Shown one piece after another: positions 26,270 through 35,152 of a stretch of DNA of 64,000 nt. Source of the DNA: Gemmataceae bacterium (lineage in GTDB: Bacteria; Planctomycetota; Planctomycetia; Gemmatales; Gemmataceae); the NCBI GenBank assembly GCA_901538445.1, contig LR594584.1:1701111-1765110 (forward strand), in the 5' to 3' direction. The stretch's first letter is position 1. Each line of letters begins with the position of its first letter. Made by a program: the position numbers and the translations under genes. The notes under the pieces were generated by a model. That model did no database searches and was not told the DNA's origin. It saw only the letters and a list, made by a program, of their open reading frames with translations.

Positions 26270-27223
26270 ATGCCGTGGGTGATCGGGATCGACGAGGCCG
26301 GGTACGGGCCGAACCTCGGGCCGCTGGTGCAGTCGGCCGTTGCGGTGCGGTTGCCCGAGGGCGACCCCGGCGGGTGGAAGACGCTCAAGCCGGCCGTGCG
26401 GCGGTGCGGCGAGAAGGGCGAGCCGTGGCGGATGCTGGTGGACGACTCGAAGAAGGTCCACGCCCGCGGCGGATTCGGGGCGCTCGAACTCACGGTGCTG
26501 ATGACGGTGCCGCTGCTGCTCGAATCGTTCGGCCCGCTGCTCACCGGGCTCGCGCTCCCGTGGGTCGTTGAGGAACTGGCGGGGGAAGCGTGGTACGACG
26601 CGGCCGCCGCGGTGCCGGCGGTCAACGACCCGGACAAGGTGTGGGCGGCGCGGAAGGCGGCCGGCGCGGCGTGGGCCGCCACCGGTGCGGAACTCGGGCC
26701 GTTCCTGGCCGCCGTCACCCCTGCCCCGCGGTTCAACCGGGTCTGCGACGAGTGCGGGTCGAAGGCGACGGTCCTCGGCCGCGGGTTCGTGGAACTGCTC
26801 GGGGGCGTGTTCCGCGACCTGCCGGCCGACGACGAGCCGATGGTGGTGACGTGCGACAAGCAGGGCGGGCGGAACTTCTACGCCGGGATGGTGCAGGAGG
26901 CGTTCCCGGACGGCTGGGTGGTCGCCGAGGTCGAGTCGCCGCTCGAGAGCCGGTACACGGTGAAGCTGCTCCCGCGGCCCGTGACGGTGACGTTCCGCCC
27001 GCGGGCCGACGGCGACAGCGTGCCCGTGGCACTGGCCTCGATGCTGTGCAAGTACCTCCGCGAGGCGTGCATGCTCCAGTTCAACCGGTACTGGGCCGCG
27101 CACGTTCCCGGGGTCAAGCCCACCGCCGGCTACCCCGTGGACGCGAAGCGGTTCCTCGACGAGATCCGCCCGGCGATGCAAAAGCTGGGAGTTGCTGAGG
27201 AACGCGTTTGGCGGAAGAAGTGA
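26270..27223 (+). CDS. RNase HII-like protein of planctomycete type
   Basis: A 317-residue protein with the signature order of RNase [18 protein letters not shown] (D8, E9), [19 protein letters not shown] (third acidic residue) and [14 protein letters not shown], then [12 protein letters not shown] in place of the SGYPTxxH segment. It is about 100 residues longer than standard RNase HII, with an insertion holding CDEC, and the fourth carboxylate is Glu rather than Asp. It may cleave RNA in RNA/DNA hybrids, or be a diverged relative with another role. Not the usual rnhB, so no symbol is given. Confidence 0.75.
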   Translation: MPWVIGIDEAGYGPNLGPLVQSAVAVRLPEGDPGGWKTLKPAVRRCGEKGEPWRMLVDDSKKVHARGGFGALELTVLMTVPLLLESFGPLLTGLALPWVVEELAGEAWYDAAAAVPAVNDPDKVWAARKAAGAAWAATGAELGPFLAAVTPAPRFNRVCDECGSKATVLGRGFVELLGGVFRDLPADDEPMVVTCDKQGGRNFYAGMVQEAFPDGWVVAEVESPLESRYTVKLLPRPVTVTFRPRADGDSVPVALASMLCKYLREACMLQFNRYWAAHVPGVKPTAGYPVDAKRFLDEIRPAMQKLGVAEERVWRKK

Positions 27224-27261
27224 ACCACACCCCGGGAACGCCCCGCCGTAGACCGCTCGGA

Positions 27262-27322
27262 GCGAGCCGCGTGTGTCAACACGCGGGTGACGCTAACCCG
27301 CGTGTTGACACACGCGGCTCGC
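27262..27322. repeat. Perfect 27-bp palindrome, family F
   Basis: Arms 27262-27288 and 27296-27322 are exact reverse complements around a 7-base loop. The core is CGTGTGTCAACACGCGGGT. It lies in the gap between two convergent genes. Confidence 0.92.
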
Positions 27323-27361
27323 CCGGCAGTTCGTGGGGAGGGTGGTGCGTGCAATCTCGGC

Positions 27362-28957
27362 TCACTTCTTCTTGTTGAGCCACCCGGCGAGCGCGCCCAG
27401 GCCGGCGGTGACGACGGTGCCGAGTTGGTCCGCGACCTTGCCGATCGGGCGCTCGTTGGCCTCGGTGTCGAACGCCTTGAGGATCGCCGCGCCGCGGGCG
27501 TGGTCCAGGTGCGAGACGATGACCGGCACCAGTCCCTCGACGATGCCGAACGCCTCGCCCGACCGGGCGCACACGGGGACGATCTCCGCGGCCTGCGGGC
27601 CGACCTGCTCCCGCACGGCCGCGACGCAGTCCCGCACGTTCACCTCCTTCGGCCGCTGCCCGGCCGCCCAGTCGTAGGGCGGGCTCCACTCGGCCTTGGG
27701 GCTGAGCAGGTCCACCTGGTTCACCACGGCGACGATCGGCGGCGTCCGCAGGTGCGGCTTCCCGGCGAACCACTCCGTGAGGCGGTCGAGCAGGTCCACG
27801 TCGGCGACGCGGCCGGGGCTCGTGGCCGGGGTGACGAGGAGGATCAGGTCGGCGTCGCGCGACGCCTCGACCGCGGCGGCGAAGTCCTCGTCGCGGATCT
27901 TCTCGCCGTACCCGCTGGTGTCGAACAGCGTCACCGGCTGGCCGCCCGGGAGCGTCGCGTCGTACCGGACCCCGCTCGCGACCGGGAGCCGGTCCACGGT
28001 CGCGAGTTGCTTCCCGAGGAGCGCGTTTACGAGGCTCGACTTGCCGGCCTTCACGTGCCCGAGCACCGCGATGGTGATGGCCTTCGCCGGGGGCGGGGCG
28101 GTGCCGTCCGCGGCCGGTGCGGCGGGATCGGGAACCGCGCCCGGCGTGACGGGTGCGGTGCGGGCCGCGGTGTCGTCCGGCGGCGGCTCCTGGTGCGCGG
28201 CCAGGATCTCGCGGTACCGCTTCACGCCGACCTTGAGCCGCCCGCTGTTCAGCTCGATGAGGTAGCGGCCGACCTGGTGGATGTACGCGGTGTGGAACCA
28301 GAGCAGGACGTTGCTCTGGATGCGGTCCATGAGGGTGCCAAGGCCGGCACGGGAGGCGAGGTAGCGGAGGCCGGTCGAGACCGGGTCGAACACCGCGGCC
28401 CCGGCCCAGTACACGTCCTGACCGGTGCGGTACAGCTTGTACGCCTTCTGCGCCCGCTTCACGTCGCGGATGCGGAGCAGGTGAACGCCGGGGACGTACT
28501 TCTGCACCATGCCGTCGAGGTCGGCGGCCGCCAGTTCGACGCACGCGAGCACCTCGGGGAGCGTGAGGGTGTCGAAGGGGTCGTCCGAGCCCGGGTTGAA
28601 CACCTTGCCCACCTCGGTCGCCAGTTCCAGAGACAGGTCGGTGTAGTGCTTCGCGTTGCTGATCTGGTCGAGCGACACGGCGGCGAACGACTTGGCCTTC
28701 GCGTCCACCTTCTCCCATGCGACCCTGTCGCGGTCGGTCCAGTACTCGGGCGGGGGCACGTCCGTGTCCGGCAACACCCCGCTGCCGCGGCGGGTCCACC
28801 GCCACGCGAGGAAGTACGCGAGGGCGAAGCACCCCAGCAGCGGCCACCACACCCAGAGGTAACCGACCTCCCACAGGTGGTAGCTGCCGACGCCGATCAG
28901 CGCCGCGAACGGCGTGAGGAACAGCAGCGCGAGGAGGACGAGGCGGAGCCGGTTCAT
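27362..28957 (-). CDS. Membrane-associated GTPase
   Basis: A 531-residue protein with two N-terminal membrane spans (about 6-24 and 32-52), a helical middle region and a C-terminal GTPase domain. G1 is GHVKAGKSSL near 305, G3 is LFDTSGYGE, G4 is VVNQVD. The end is a short hydrophobic helix with NKKK. The layout resembles YfjP/Era-related GTPases anchored to the inner membrane. The substrate process is unknown. The start ATG lies 29 bases after the stop of the upstream GTPase, so the pair forms an operon. Confidence 0.85.
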   Translation of the reverse strand: MNRLRLVLLALLFLTPFAALIGVGSYHLWEVGYLWVWWPLLGCFALAYFLAWRWTRRGSGVLPDTDVPPPEYWTDRDRVAWEKVDAKAKSFAAVSLDQISNAKHYTDLSLELATEVGKVFNPGSDDPFDTLTLPEVLACVELAAADLDGMVQKYVPGVHLLRIRDVKRAQKAYKLYRTGQDVYWAGAAVFDPVSTGLRYLASRAGLGTLMDRIQSNVLLWFHTAYIHQVGRYLIELNSGRLKVGVKRYREILAAHQEPPPDDTAARTAPVTPGAVPDPAAPAADGTAPPPAKAITIAVLGHVKAGKSSLVNALLGKQLATVDRLPVASGVRYDATLPGGQPVTLFDTSGYGEKIRDEDFAAAVEASRDADLILLVTPATSPGRVADVDLLDRLTEWFAGKPHLRTPPIVAVVNQVDLLSPKAEWSPPYDWAAGQRPKEVNVRDCVAAVREQVGPQAAEIVPVCARSGEAFGIVEGLVPVIVSHLDHARGAAILKAFDTEANERPIGKVADQLGTVVTAGLGALAGWLNKKK

Positions 28958-28986
28958 GGGCGTCTCGGGGGTTCGTGCGGGTACTA

Positions 28987-30234
28987 TTACTTCGCCGCGG
29001 CCGCGTCCTTCTTCCAGCGCTGCTCGGCCGCGCTGTACTGCTCCCGGTAGTACGCCTTGAGGGTCTGGGCGTCCGGGACGTGGCCCTCGCACGCGGCCTG
29101 GAAGTAGTAGCACAGCGCGCGGCCCAGGGCGTAGGTGGACGCGCCGCCGACCGCGGCCCCGACCGCCGAGCCGACGACCGGGATGAACTTCGTCGCCTGC
29201 CGGGCCAACTGGCGCGACACGAGGCCGACCCCGACGGCCGCCGCGATCTCGCGGTACCGGTCCATCGTCATCGACTGCCCGTACTGCTTGGCGAGGTCCG
29301 CGGCCATGCGCGCCTGGATGCCGGGGATGATGACCATGTCCACGAACGGGACCGGCACGGCCCCGGCGGTCGCGGCCATCGTGCTGTACCCGAGGATCAC
29401 CGGTTCGGCGTGCCGCTGGTGGACGTCCTTGAGCGCGTCGGTCGCGTCCTTGAGCCGCAGGAGCGTCTGCCGGTACGCCCCGGGGAGGGTCGTGAGCAGC
29501 GCCTGCTTGAGTTGCTCGCCGCCGTACTCCGGGTCCGGGAACCCGTCGTCGGGCCTGGTCAGGTCGATCGGCACGAGCACGTCGAACAGCCCGGCGAACG
29601 CCCGCGCGTGCTCCTCGATGCAGCGGCGGAGGTCGTCGGGAATAGTGGGCAGTGGAAAGTGGGCGGTGGGCAGTGAATCCGGTGCTGCGGGCTTGTCTGC
29701 CCACTGCCCACTGCCCACTGCCCACTGTGCGAAGGGGTACGGCGTCGGGTGCGGCTGGCGGGGGATCGCTTCGTGGAGGGTGGTGACGCACAACACGACC
29801 GGGCGCGACCGGCTCGCGGCGCGGATCGGCTCCAGCGCCGCCCGCACGTTCCCCTGGGCGAAGTCGGTCGCCTTCGCGGTGACGACCACGACGTGCGCCT
29901 GACTGTCGAGTGCGGCCACGTCGGCGGAGGCGTCGTACCCGGGCTCGTCGAGGCCGCGGGTGTCGAGGAACGACAGCAGCGGCGCGTCGGGGCTCGGGAA
30001 GTCGAACCGCCGGGTGGTCTTCGTGGTCGGGCGGAACCCGGCCCCGATGACCGCGTCGTCGGCCCCGGTCAGGTACTTGATGATCGACGTCTTCCCGGAC
30101 TGCGTCTTGCCGACGAGCCAGAACACGGGCGTCGGGGTCCTGGTGCGGAGCTCGTTCAGGGTCGCGTCGAGGTCCGGCGGCCGGTCCCCGCCCCCGCCGA
30201 ACATCCGCTTGATGGTGCCCAACAGCCGACTCAT
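28987..30234 (-). CDS. GTPase with C-terminal DUF697 membrane domain
   Basis: A 415-residue protein: P-loop GKTQSGKTSIIKYL near 42-55, G3 FLDTRGLDEPG, and a G4 region reading CVTTLHE in place of NKxD. Residues about 275-370 match DUF697 (YcjF-like), with hydrophobic stretches PFVDMVIIPGIQARMAADLA and VVGSAVGAAVGGASTYALG. An in-frame hairpin repeat (29644-29727) inserts about 28 residues near 170-197, reading QWAVGSGQWA and PTAHFPLPT. ATG 30234 was chosen because MSRLLGTIKRMFGGG begins there. It probably works with the GTPase encoded just downstream. Confidence 0.85.
   Translation of the reverse strand: MSRLLGTIKRMFGGGGDRPPDLDATLNELRTRTPTPVFWLVGKTQSGKTSIIKYLTGADDAVIGAGFRPTTKTTRRFDFPSPDAPLLSFLDTRGLDEPGYDASADVAALDSQAHVVVVTAKATDFAQGNVRAALEPIRAASRSRPVVLCVTTLHEAIPRQPHPTPYPFAQWAVGSGQWADKPAAPDSLPTAHFPLPTIPDDLRRCIEEHARAFAGLFDVLVPIDLTRPDDGFPDPEYGGEQLKQALLTTLPGAYRQTLLRLKDATDALKDVHQRHAEPVILGYSTMAATAGAVPVPFVDMVIIPGIQARMAADLAKQYGQSMTMDRYREIAAAVGVGLVSRQLARQATKFIPVVGSAVGAAVGGASTYALGRALCYYFQAACEGHVPDAQTLKAYYREQYSAAEQRWKKDAAAAK
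29644..29727 (-). repeat. Hairpin repeat in frame inside the GTPase gene
   Basis: AGTGGGCAGTGG-type units at 29644-29675 face CCCACTGCCCACTGCCCACT units at 29699-29727. It is a different family from the recD2 and hom insertions but has the same form: tandem short units in each arm, and an open frame through both. Confidence 0.85.
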
Positions 30235-30364
30235 GTGTGCCTCCACGCCCGACCGGACCCGGTGCCCTCTCGCTCTCGCCGGGGTTGACACCCCGCGGGC
30301 CGCACGCTATTCGGTGCGGCCATTCTACCCAACCACACCGCCGGAGGCGGGCACGGGGCGTGTC

Positions 30365-31261
30365 ATGGACGCGGCACGGGGAAACCTGAGACTCTACAAC
30401 GCCGAGGTCGCGTTCCTGCCGGAGCGCGAGCCCGCGGCCCCGGTCACGTCGTCGCGGCGGCTCGCGGCCCTCCGCCAGCCGCTCGACCCGATCGCCCTCG
30501 CCAACCGCGAGTTGATCCGCCCGCTGGGCCACGCCCGAGCGGCCCGCGGGCTGGTGCCGTTCTCGGCCGCGTGGTACGACGAGCTGGAGCAAAAGCGATA
30601 CCAACGCCACGGCGCGTGGCTCCCGGGGGCGCTGGAGTTCGGCCGGCACCCCGGCGAATCACTGCTGCTGCTCGGCCCCGGCCTCGGGAGCGACGCGGTT
30701 CGCTACGCCAGTGCCGGCACCCCGGTGACCGTCGGGCTCACCGCGGCCGACGCCGACGAGTTGGTCCGCGAGAACCTGGCCCGGCACGTGCTGCCGATCC
30801 GCACCGCGAACGTCGGCACCACGTCGCTCCCGTTCCCGGACGGCGCGTTCGATGTGGTGACGTGGAACGCGCTGCACGACCCCGCCCCGCCGGCCCCGTC
30901 GCGGGTCGCCGAGGTGTTCCGCGTACTCAAGGCCGGCGGCAAGGTGATCGGACTGTTCCCGGCCCACTACGACGCCGGGTACTGGCAGGACCTGATCCTC
31001 CCGCTCCAGTGGCTGTACTGGCAGCGGCCGGCCGACTCGGCGACCGGCGCGAAGGTGACCGGGCGGCAGTTGCGGCACACGTTCCGGGCGTTCCACGAGT
31101 TCAAGGTGTCGAAGCGGCACCTGCGGCGGTCGGAACTGCCGCACCCGTGGCGGGTGCTGCCGCTCGTCGTCCTGGAACGGCTCATCGGCCGGGTGCTGGT
31201 GTTCAAGGCGATGAAGCCGCTCTCGGCCCGCTCCGGCGGCACCATCTCGCTTGCGGCGTGA
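30365..31261 (+). CDS. Class I SAM-dependent methyltransferase
   Basis: A 298-residue protein with a Methyltransf_11-type core: LLLLGPGLGSDAVRYA is the SAM-binding motif I near 98-113, TTSLPFPDGAFDVVTWNALHD is motifs II-III, and AEVFRVLKAGGKVIGLFP follows. The N-terminal 95 residues are a separate basic, helical extension. The substrate is unknown. ATG 30365 lies 130 bases from the divergent GTPase start. Confidence 0.85.
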   Translation: MDAARGNLRLYNAEVAFLPEREPAAPVTSSRRLAALRQPLDPIALANRELIRPLGHARAARGLVPFSAAWYDELEQKRYQRHGAWLPGALEFGRHPGESLLLLGPGLGSDAVRYASAGTPVTVGLTAADADELVRENLARHVLPIRTANVGTTSLPFPDGAFDVVTWNALHDPAPPAPSRVAEVFRVLKAGGKVIGLFPAHYDAGYWQDLILPLQWLYWQRPADSATGAKVTGRQLRHTFRAFHEFKVSKRHLRRSELPHPWRVLPLVVLERLIGRVLVFKAMKPLSARSGGTISLAA

Positions 31262-31274
31262 TTGCTAAGGCGCT

Positions 31275-31390
31275 GATTGGCCGCAAAAACGCACAGAAGT
31301 CACAAAAGAAGACAACAGATGAGCAGAGGAGACCCGTGATACGGGTCTCCTCTCTTATTTTGTGCCTTCTGTGCGTTTTTGCGGCCAATC
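31275..31390. repeat. Palindrome, family H, overlapping the end of a gene
   Basis: Outer arms GATTGGCCGCAAAAACGCAC and its inverse ending 31390; a second inner hairpin GAGGAGACCCGT/ACGGGTCTCCTC. It is AT-richer than its surroundings. The right arm contains the last codons and the stop of the TPP enzyme gene on the minus strand. Confidence 0.88.
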
Positions 31391-31951
31391 CTCGTCTCTG
31401 ATTGCGCCGCGAAGCCGCGCAATCTGCTCGGCCATCGGCCGCGGGGCGGTCGGCGTCGCTCTGCCTCGTTCCCCTTCGACTTTCAGCCACACGAAGACCG
31501 GCCCCGGGCCGGCGAGCGCCTCGGCGGCGGTCGCCTCCCACTCGCCGCGGCTCCCGCACGGGTAAACGCGGCCGAACCCGGCCCCGGTCGCGATTGCGGC
31601 GAAGTCGGTGCGGTCCGCGTTCGGCACGGGTTGCCCGCCCGTCACTTCGTAGAGCCCGTTATCGATCAGCACCACCGTCAGCGGCACCGCGAACTGCGCG
31701 ACGGTGACGAGGCACCCGAGGTTCATGAGCAGGCCGCCGTCGCCGGTGAGCACCACCACGGGTAGCCCCGGCTTCGCGAGGCACAGCCCGAGCCCGAGCG
31801 GCACGCCCTGCCCCATGCTCGACGGCAGGTAGTGGAAGTCGCGGGGCGTGTCGGAGAGGCGCGGCCAGACGCCGACCGAGCCCATCGTCGTGACGACAAC
31901 GTGGTCGCGGCGGTGGGCCGCCAGAACCTCCAGCGCGTCGCGGTGCGTCAT
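31355..31951 (-). CDS. TPP-dependent decarboxylase, beta-subunit-like
   Basis: A 198-residue protein matching the TPP-binding half of phosphonopyruvate/sulfopyruvate decarboxylases: [20 protein letters not shown] is the GDG part and [15 protein letters not shown] the Asn part of the TPP/Mg motif. Full-length enzymes also need the PYR-binding alpha half, which is not adjacent. The C-terminal residues after DEDW (PQKRTEGTK) are encoded by the family H palindrome, so the natural end has been replaced or extended. Divergent from the DapA-like gene, with 64 bases between start codons. Substrate uncertain. Confidence 0.78.
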   Translation of the reverse strand: MTHRDALEVLAAHRRDHVVVTTMGSVGVWPRLSDTPRDFHYLPSSMGQGVPLGLGLCLAKPGLPVVVLTGDGGLLMNLGCLVTVAQFAVPLTVVLIDNGLYEVTGGQPVPNADRTDFAAIATGAGFGRVYPCGSRGEWEATAAEALAGPGPVFVWLKVEGERGRATPTAPRPMAEQIARLRGAIRDEDWPQKRTEGTK

Positions 31952-32015
31952 CACGGCCGGCCTCCGGGGCTGCGCCCGCTGCCCGTTGCGGGGGGCGTGG
32001 AGTATACCAGATCGC

Positions 32016-32954
32016 ATGATCAACCCCATCGCCATGATTCGCCCGAAGCGGAAGATCACCGGCATCTCCGCGATCCTGCTGCCGTTCACCGAGGGCGGCG
32101 ACATCGACTGGCCCGCGTTCGCGGCGCACTGCGTCCGCACGTCCGACGCCGGCCTCACCCCGGCCGTGAACATGGACACCGGGTACGCCAACCTCATCAC
32201 CGACGCCGAGCGGGTCGCGGCCCTCGACGCCACGCGTTCGGCGCTCGGCGGGCGGCCGTTCGCGGCCGGGGTGTTCGTCGGCGACGCGCCCGGCGCGCCG
32301 TTCGACCGCGAGGGCTACCTCCGCGGCACGGCCCAGATCGTCGAGCGCGGCGGCACGCCGATCGTCTTCCAGAGCTACGGGCTCACCGGCCTGCCGGACC
32401 CCGAACTGCTCGCGGCCTACGAGGAGATCGGCCGGCACTGCGACGGGTTCATCGGCTTCGAACTGGGGACGATGTTCGCCCCGTTCGGGAAGATCTACTC
32501 GCTCGACGTGTACCGCGGGCTCGTCGGCATCAAGAAGTGCCTCGGCGCGAAGCACTCGTCGCTGCGGCGCGACCTGGAGTGGCAGCGCATCCAGCTCCGC
32601 GACCAGACCCGCCCGGACTTCCGCGTGTTCACCGGCAACGACCTCGCCATCGACATGGTCATGTACGGCAGCGACTACCTGCTCGGGCTCAGCACGTTCG
32701 CCCCGGACCTGTTCGCCAGACGCGACAAGATGTGGGAAGCCGGCGACCCGGCGTTCTACGAACTGAACGACGTGCTCCAGTACCTCGGGTTCCTGGCGTT
32801 CCGCGACCCGGTGCCGGCGTACAAGCACGACGCGGCGATGTTCCTGAAGCTCCGCGGCTGGATCGGCTGCGACCGCACCCACCCGCGGAGCCCGGTGCGA
32901 CCGGACTCGGACCGCGACATCCTCCGCGGCATCGCCGCACAGCTCGGGGTGTGA
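32016..32954 (+). CDS. DapA-like (DHDPS/NAL family) aldolase or lyase
   Basis: A 312-residue TIM-barrel protein. [22 protein letters not shown] at the N-terminus is the family opening, [13 protein letters not shown] carries the Schiff-base lysine, and [20 protein letters not shown] is the family C-terminal strand. True DHDPS has a TT pair in the GTTGE motif; here NMDTGYANL replaces it, so this is not lysine synthesis but a sugar-acid or similar aldolase. A second in-frame ATG at 32034 is possible. It is back to back with the TPP enzyme. Confidence 0.82.
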   Translation: MINPIAMIRPKRKITGISAILLPFTEGGDIDWPAFAAHCVRTSDAGLTPAVNMDTGYANLITDAERVAALDATRSALGGRPFAAGVFVGDAPGAPFDREGYLRGTAQIVERGGTPIVFQSYGLTGLPDPELLAAYEEIGRHCDGFIGFELGTMFAPFGKIYSLDVYRGLVGIKKCLGAKHSSLRRDLEWQRIQLRDQTRPDFRVFTGNDLAIDMVMYGSDYLLGLSTFAPDLFARRDKMWEAGDPAFYELNDVLQYLGFLAFRDPVPAYKHDAAMFLKLRGWIGCDRTHPRSPVRPDSDRDILRGIAAQLGV

Positions 32955-32979
32955 GACGCATCACAGGAATGAACTGTCG

Positions 32980-33210
32980 GGCGAGCCGTGTGTGTCAACA
33001 CACGGGTGGGCGTGAACAGGGGTACGCAGAGATTGAATCTGGGTCAGGGGCACCCCCTCGCTGGCGCTCGGGGTTCGCCAAGACGCTGTGCAACTTCTGG
33101 GCGAACCCCGAGCGCCAGCGAGGGGGTGGCTTCACAACCCAAACCACCGACTGTGAAACACTGCGTCGCCCTGTGGGCGTGAACCCGTGCGTTGACACAC
33201 ACGGCTCGCC
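32980..33210. repeat. Split palindrome, family F, with a family A element in its loop
   Basis: Arms 32980-33007 and 33183-33210 pair over 28 bases with one mismatch; the 175-base loop carries the complete family A element at 33051-33128. Confidence 0.88.
33051..33128. repeat. Family A palindrome, arms in inside-out order
   Basis: Perfect 29-bp arms 33051-33079 and 33100-33128. In the other copies GGCGAACC begins the left arm; here GGTTCGCC ends the left arm and GGCGAACC begins the right arm, so the order of the arms is reversed. Confidence 0.88.
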
Positions 33211-33293
33211 AACACACGCCCGAAGATAGTTCCCGGGATGCGGATGATTGGGGACGAGAAATGGTTCTGGCGGATTGGGGGGGGAGGGGTCTC

Positions 33294-33410
33294 CAGAATC
33301 AACCGAAACTCCTCAGAACCAACCGAAACTCTCCAGAATCAACCGAAACTCTCCAGAACCAAGGCGGACTCTTCAGAACCAACCGCCCGTTCTTCAGAAC
33401 CAGCGCCCCA
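33294..33410. repeat. Tandem array of 20-bp units
   Basis: Units begin at 33294, 33314, 33334, 33354, 33374 and 33395. The consensus is CAGAAYCAACCGAAACTCYY, with the later units drifting. TGGTTCTGG upstream at about 33263 is an inverse copy of the unit core. The rest of 33211-33450 holds no gene. Confidence 0.85.
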
Positions 33411-33450
33411 GAGCCCCCGATCCAGGTGGCGGGGCTCCAAACACACCAGT

Positions 33451-34986
33451 TTACACCGACAGGAACTGTTGAAGGAAGGGCCGTAGCGTCGCCTCGGGGT
33501 AGAGCACCCACGGGTAGTCGCGGCGCCGGAGCACGGCGTTCGCGGCGACCTCGGCGCGAATGCGGTCACGTTCCGCCTCGGCCGCGGGGAGTTGATCCGC
33601 GACGTACGGCCGCAGGTCGGCATTCACGGCCCGCAGCCGGCGGTACCAGTTCTTCCGGGCGGGGCGGTCCGTCAGCGGCGGCTCGTGGGTCGTGAGCAAC
33701 TCCTTCTGGCAGACGAACGCCTCCACGTCCGGGTCGGCCGCGATCGCGGAGGTGAAGTGCAGTTCGGGGTTCCAGTGCAGGTCGCGGACGCGGCGCTCGG
33801 CCCGCCGCAGATCGGCTGCCGTGGCGGGGAACGCCGGCAGCGGCAGGTGCAGCGTCGCCGAGAGCACCTGGTACGCGGGCGGCTCGATGCCGAAGTAGTT
33901 GCGGATGATGTCGTCGGTCACCTCGTCGTACTTCCCGCCGCCGATCCCGTGGATGAAGAAGTCCCCGAGACACACGCGGGCGAACAGCGTCAGCGTGAGG
34001 GCACGCGGAAAGAAGCCAAGGTACTTCGGGACGTAGTTGAGGAACTGATCCCGGTCGCGTGCAATCGGAATACTGTGAGCCGGGTCGAGCGCCGAACGTC
34101 GGTGGAACGTGTAGCCCTCAATCGCGATGAACGGGCGGTCGCGATTGCCGCGACCGGTGTCCTCCCAGAACGGCACTTCGAACCATTCGCCGTCACGCGC
34201 GAGTTCCGGTGCGGGGTGATTGGCGCTTCGGATGCCGTTGGCCTGCCGGTAGCGCTGCACGGCTGCGTTGTACACGTCTTGAAATCGCGAGATGTCGTTG
34301 AAGATGTGCCAGAGGAAGCGGGCGTAGGCGACCGTGTACGAGATCCGGCTCACGGCGATTTCGGCGTTGCAACAGCCCCACGCGCACTCGGCACCCTTGC
34401 GCATGGCGGTGAACGCCTCGCCTACATTCGCTGCTGGTCGCCACACGTGCGCGAGGAGCGGGTCGAAGCCCCAGTTCGCACACAGCGCCGCCGCTCGCTC
34501 CGGGAAGGTGCGGAACATCTCCTCGTCCACCACCTGCCGGCCCGCGTAGGTTCGTTCGCGGGCGGTTGGCCGATCAAAAGACACGCCTTGGATGTGCGCC
34601 TTCGGGCCGCGGCGGTCGATCTCGGGGAACGGGAGCGAGGTGCTCTTGAGCGTGTCGTTATCGACGATGAGGTTCAGGCCGGTGCCGCCGAGCTTCTTCG
34701 CGAGGCCGGCGAGCGCGAAGTTCTTCGCCCACACGCCCGGGTGCGACAACTCGGGCTGGTGCCCGGCGAGGATCAGGGGTGCGTCGGGTGAACTGGGGGT
34801 GTGGCCCGCCAGTTCCAAAACCTCGTGTCGCGTTTGCGCCCGGAACTCGCGCAGCGGAACGCCGCCGATCTCCACGTCGTCGCGGTCGAGGCGGCGGCGG
34901 TTCTCCTCGACGAGAGCGGGGACCGCGGCGAAGTCCGGGGCGGCGAGCACCTCGCCGTTCGCGGTGGGCGCTCGCAACTTCGGCAT
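33451..34986 (-). CDS. Conserved hypothetical protein, weakly BshC-like
   Basis: A 511-residue cytoplasmic protein that I do not recognise with confidence. LILAGHQPELSHPGVWAKNFA followed by LNLIVDNDTLKSTSLPFP recalls the ATP-binding opening of BshC, the cysteine ligase of bacillithiol synthesis, which has a GQQ..GPLY..K segment and then a PVFWI..DHD strand. Overall length is close to BshC (about 530). The rest is Trp/Tyr-rich with no further motif that I can name. If it is a BshC relative, bshA and bshB should exist elsewhere; neither is in this window. Confidence 0.7.
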   Translation of the reverse strand: MPKLRAPTANGEVLAAPDFAAVPALVEENRRRLDRDDVEIGGVPLREFRAQTRHEVLELAGHTPSSPDAPLILAGHQPELSHPGVWAKNFALAGLAKKLGGTGLNLIVDNDTLKSTSLPFPEIDRRGPKAHIQGVSFDRPTARERTYAGRQVVDEEMFRTFPERAAALCANWGFDPLLAHVWRPAANVGEAFTAMRKGAECAWGCCNAEIAVSRISYTVAYARFLWHIFNDISRFQDVYNAAVQRYRQANGIRSANHPAPELARDGEWFEVPFWEDTGRGNRDRPFIAIEGYTFHRRSALDPAHSIPIARDRDQFLNYVPKYLGFFPRALTLTLFARVCLGDFFIHGIGGGKYDEVTDDIIRNYFGIEPPAYQVLSATLHLPLPAFPATAADLRRAERRVRDLHWNPELHFTSAIAADPDVEAFVCQKELLTTHEPPLTDRPARKNWYRRLRAVNADLRPYVADQLPAAEAERDRIRAEVAANAVLRRRDYPWVLYPEATLRPFLQQFLSV

Positions 34987-35046
34987 CGCGGATCACACCT
35001 GGGTTTGGGCGGGGTTCGGGCCGTTGGGATCAGGTTCGCGTGGCTG

Positions 35047-35118
35047 CCCCTCACCCGCCGCTCGAAGACTCGCGGCGACCTCTCCCCGTCGGAACGGGGC
35101 GAGGTGGGGCTCGCCGGT
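35047..35118. repeat. Palindromic repeat, family I
   Basis: CCCCTCACCCGCCGCTCGAA, a central CTCCCCGTCGGAACGGGGCGAG hairpin region and GGTGGGG. A longer relative lies at 61373-61562. Confidence 0.7.
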
Positions 35119-35152
35119 AGTACGCCGCGGTCACCCGACCGCGGCTCTCTTC

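Noticed and set aside
33294-33410. Possible CRISPR array
   Set aside because: Units are contiguous 20-bp tandem copies without unique spacers, and no cas gene is near.
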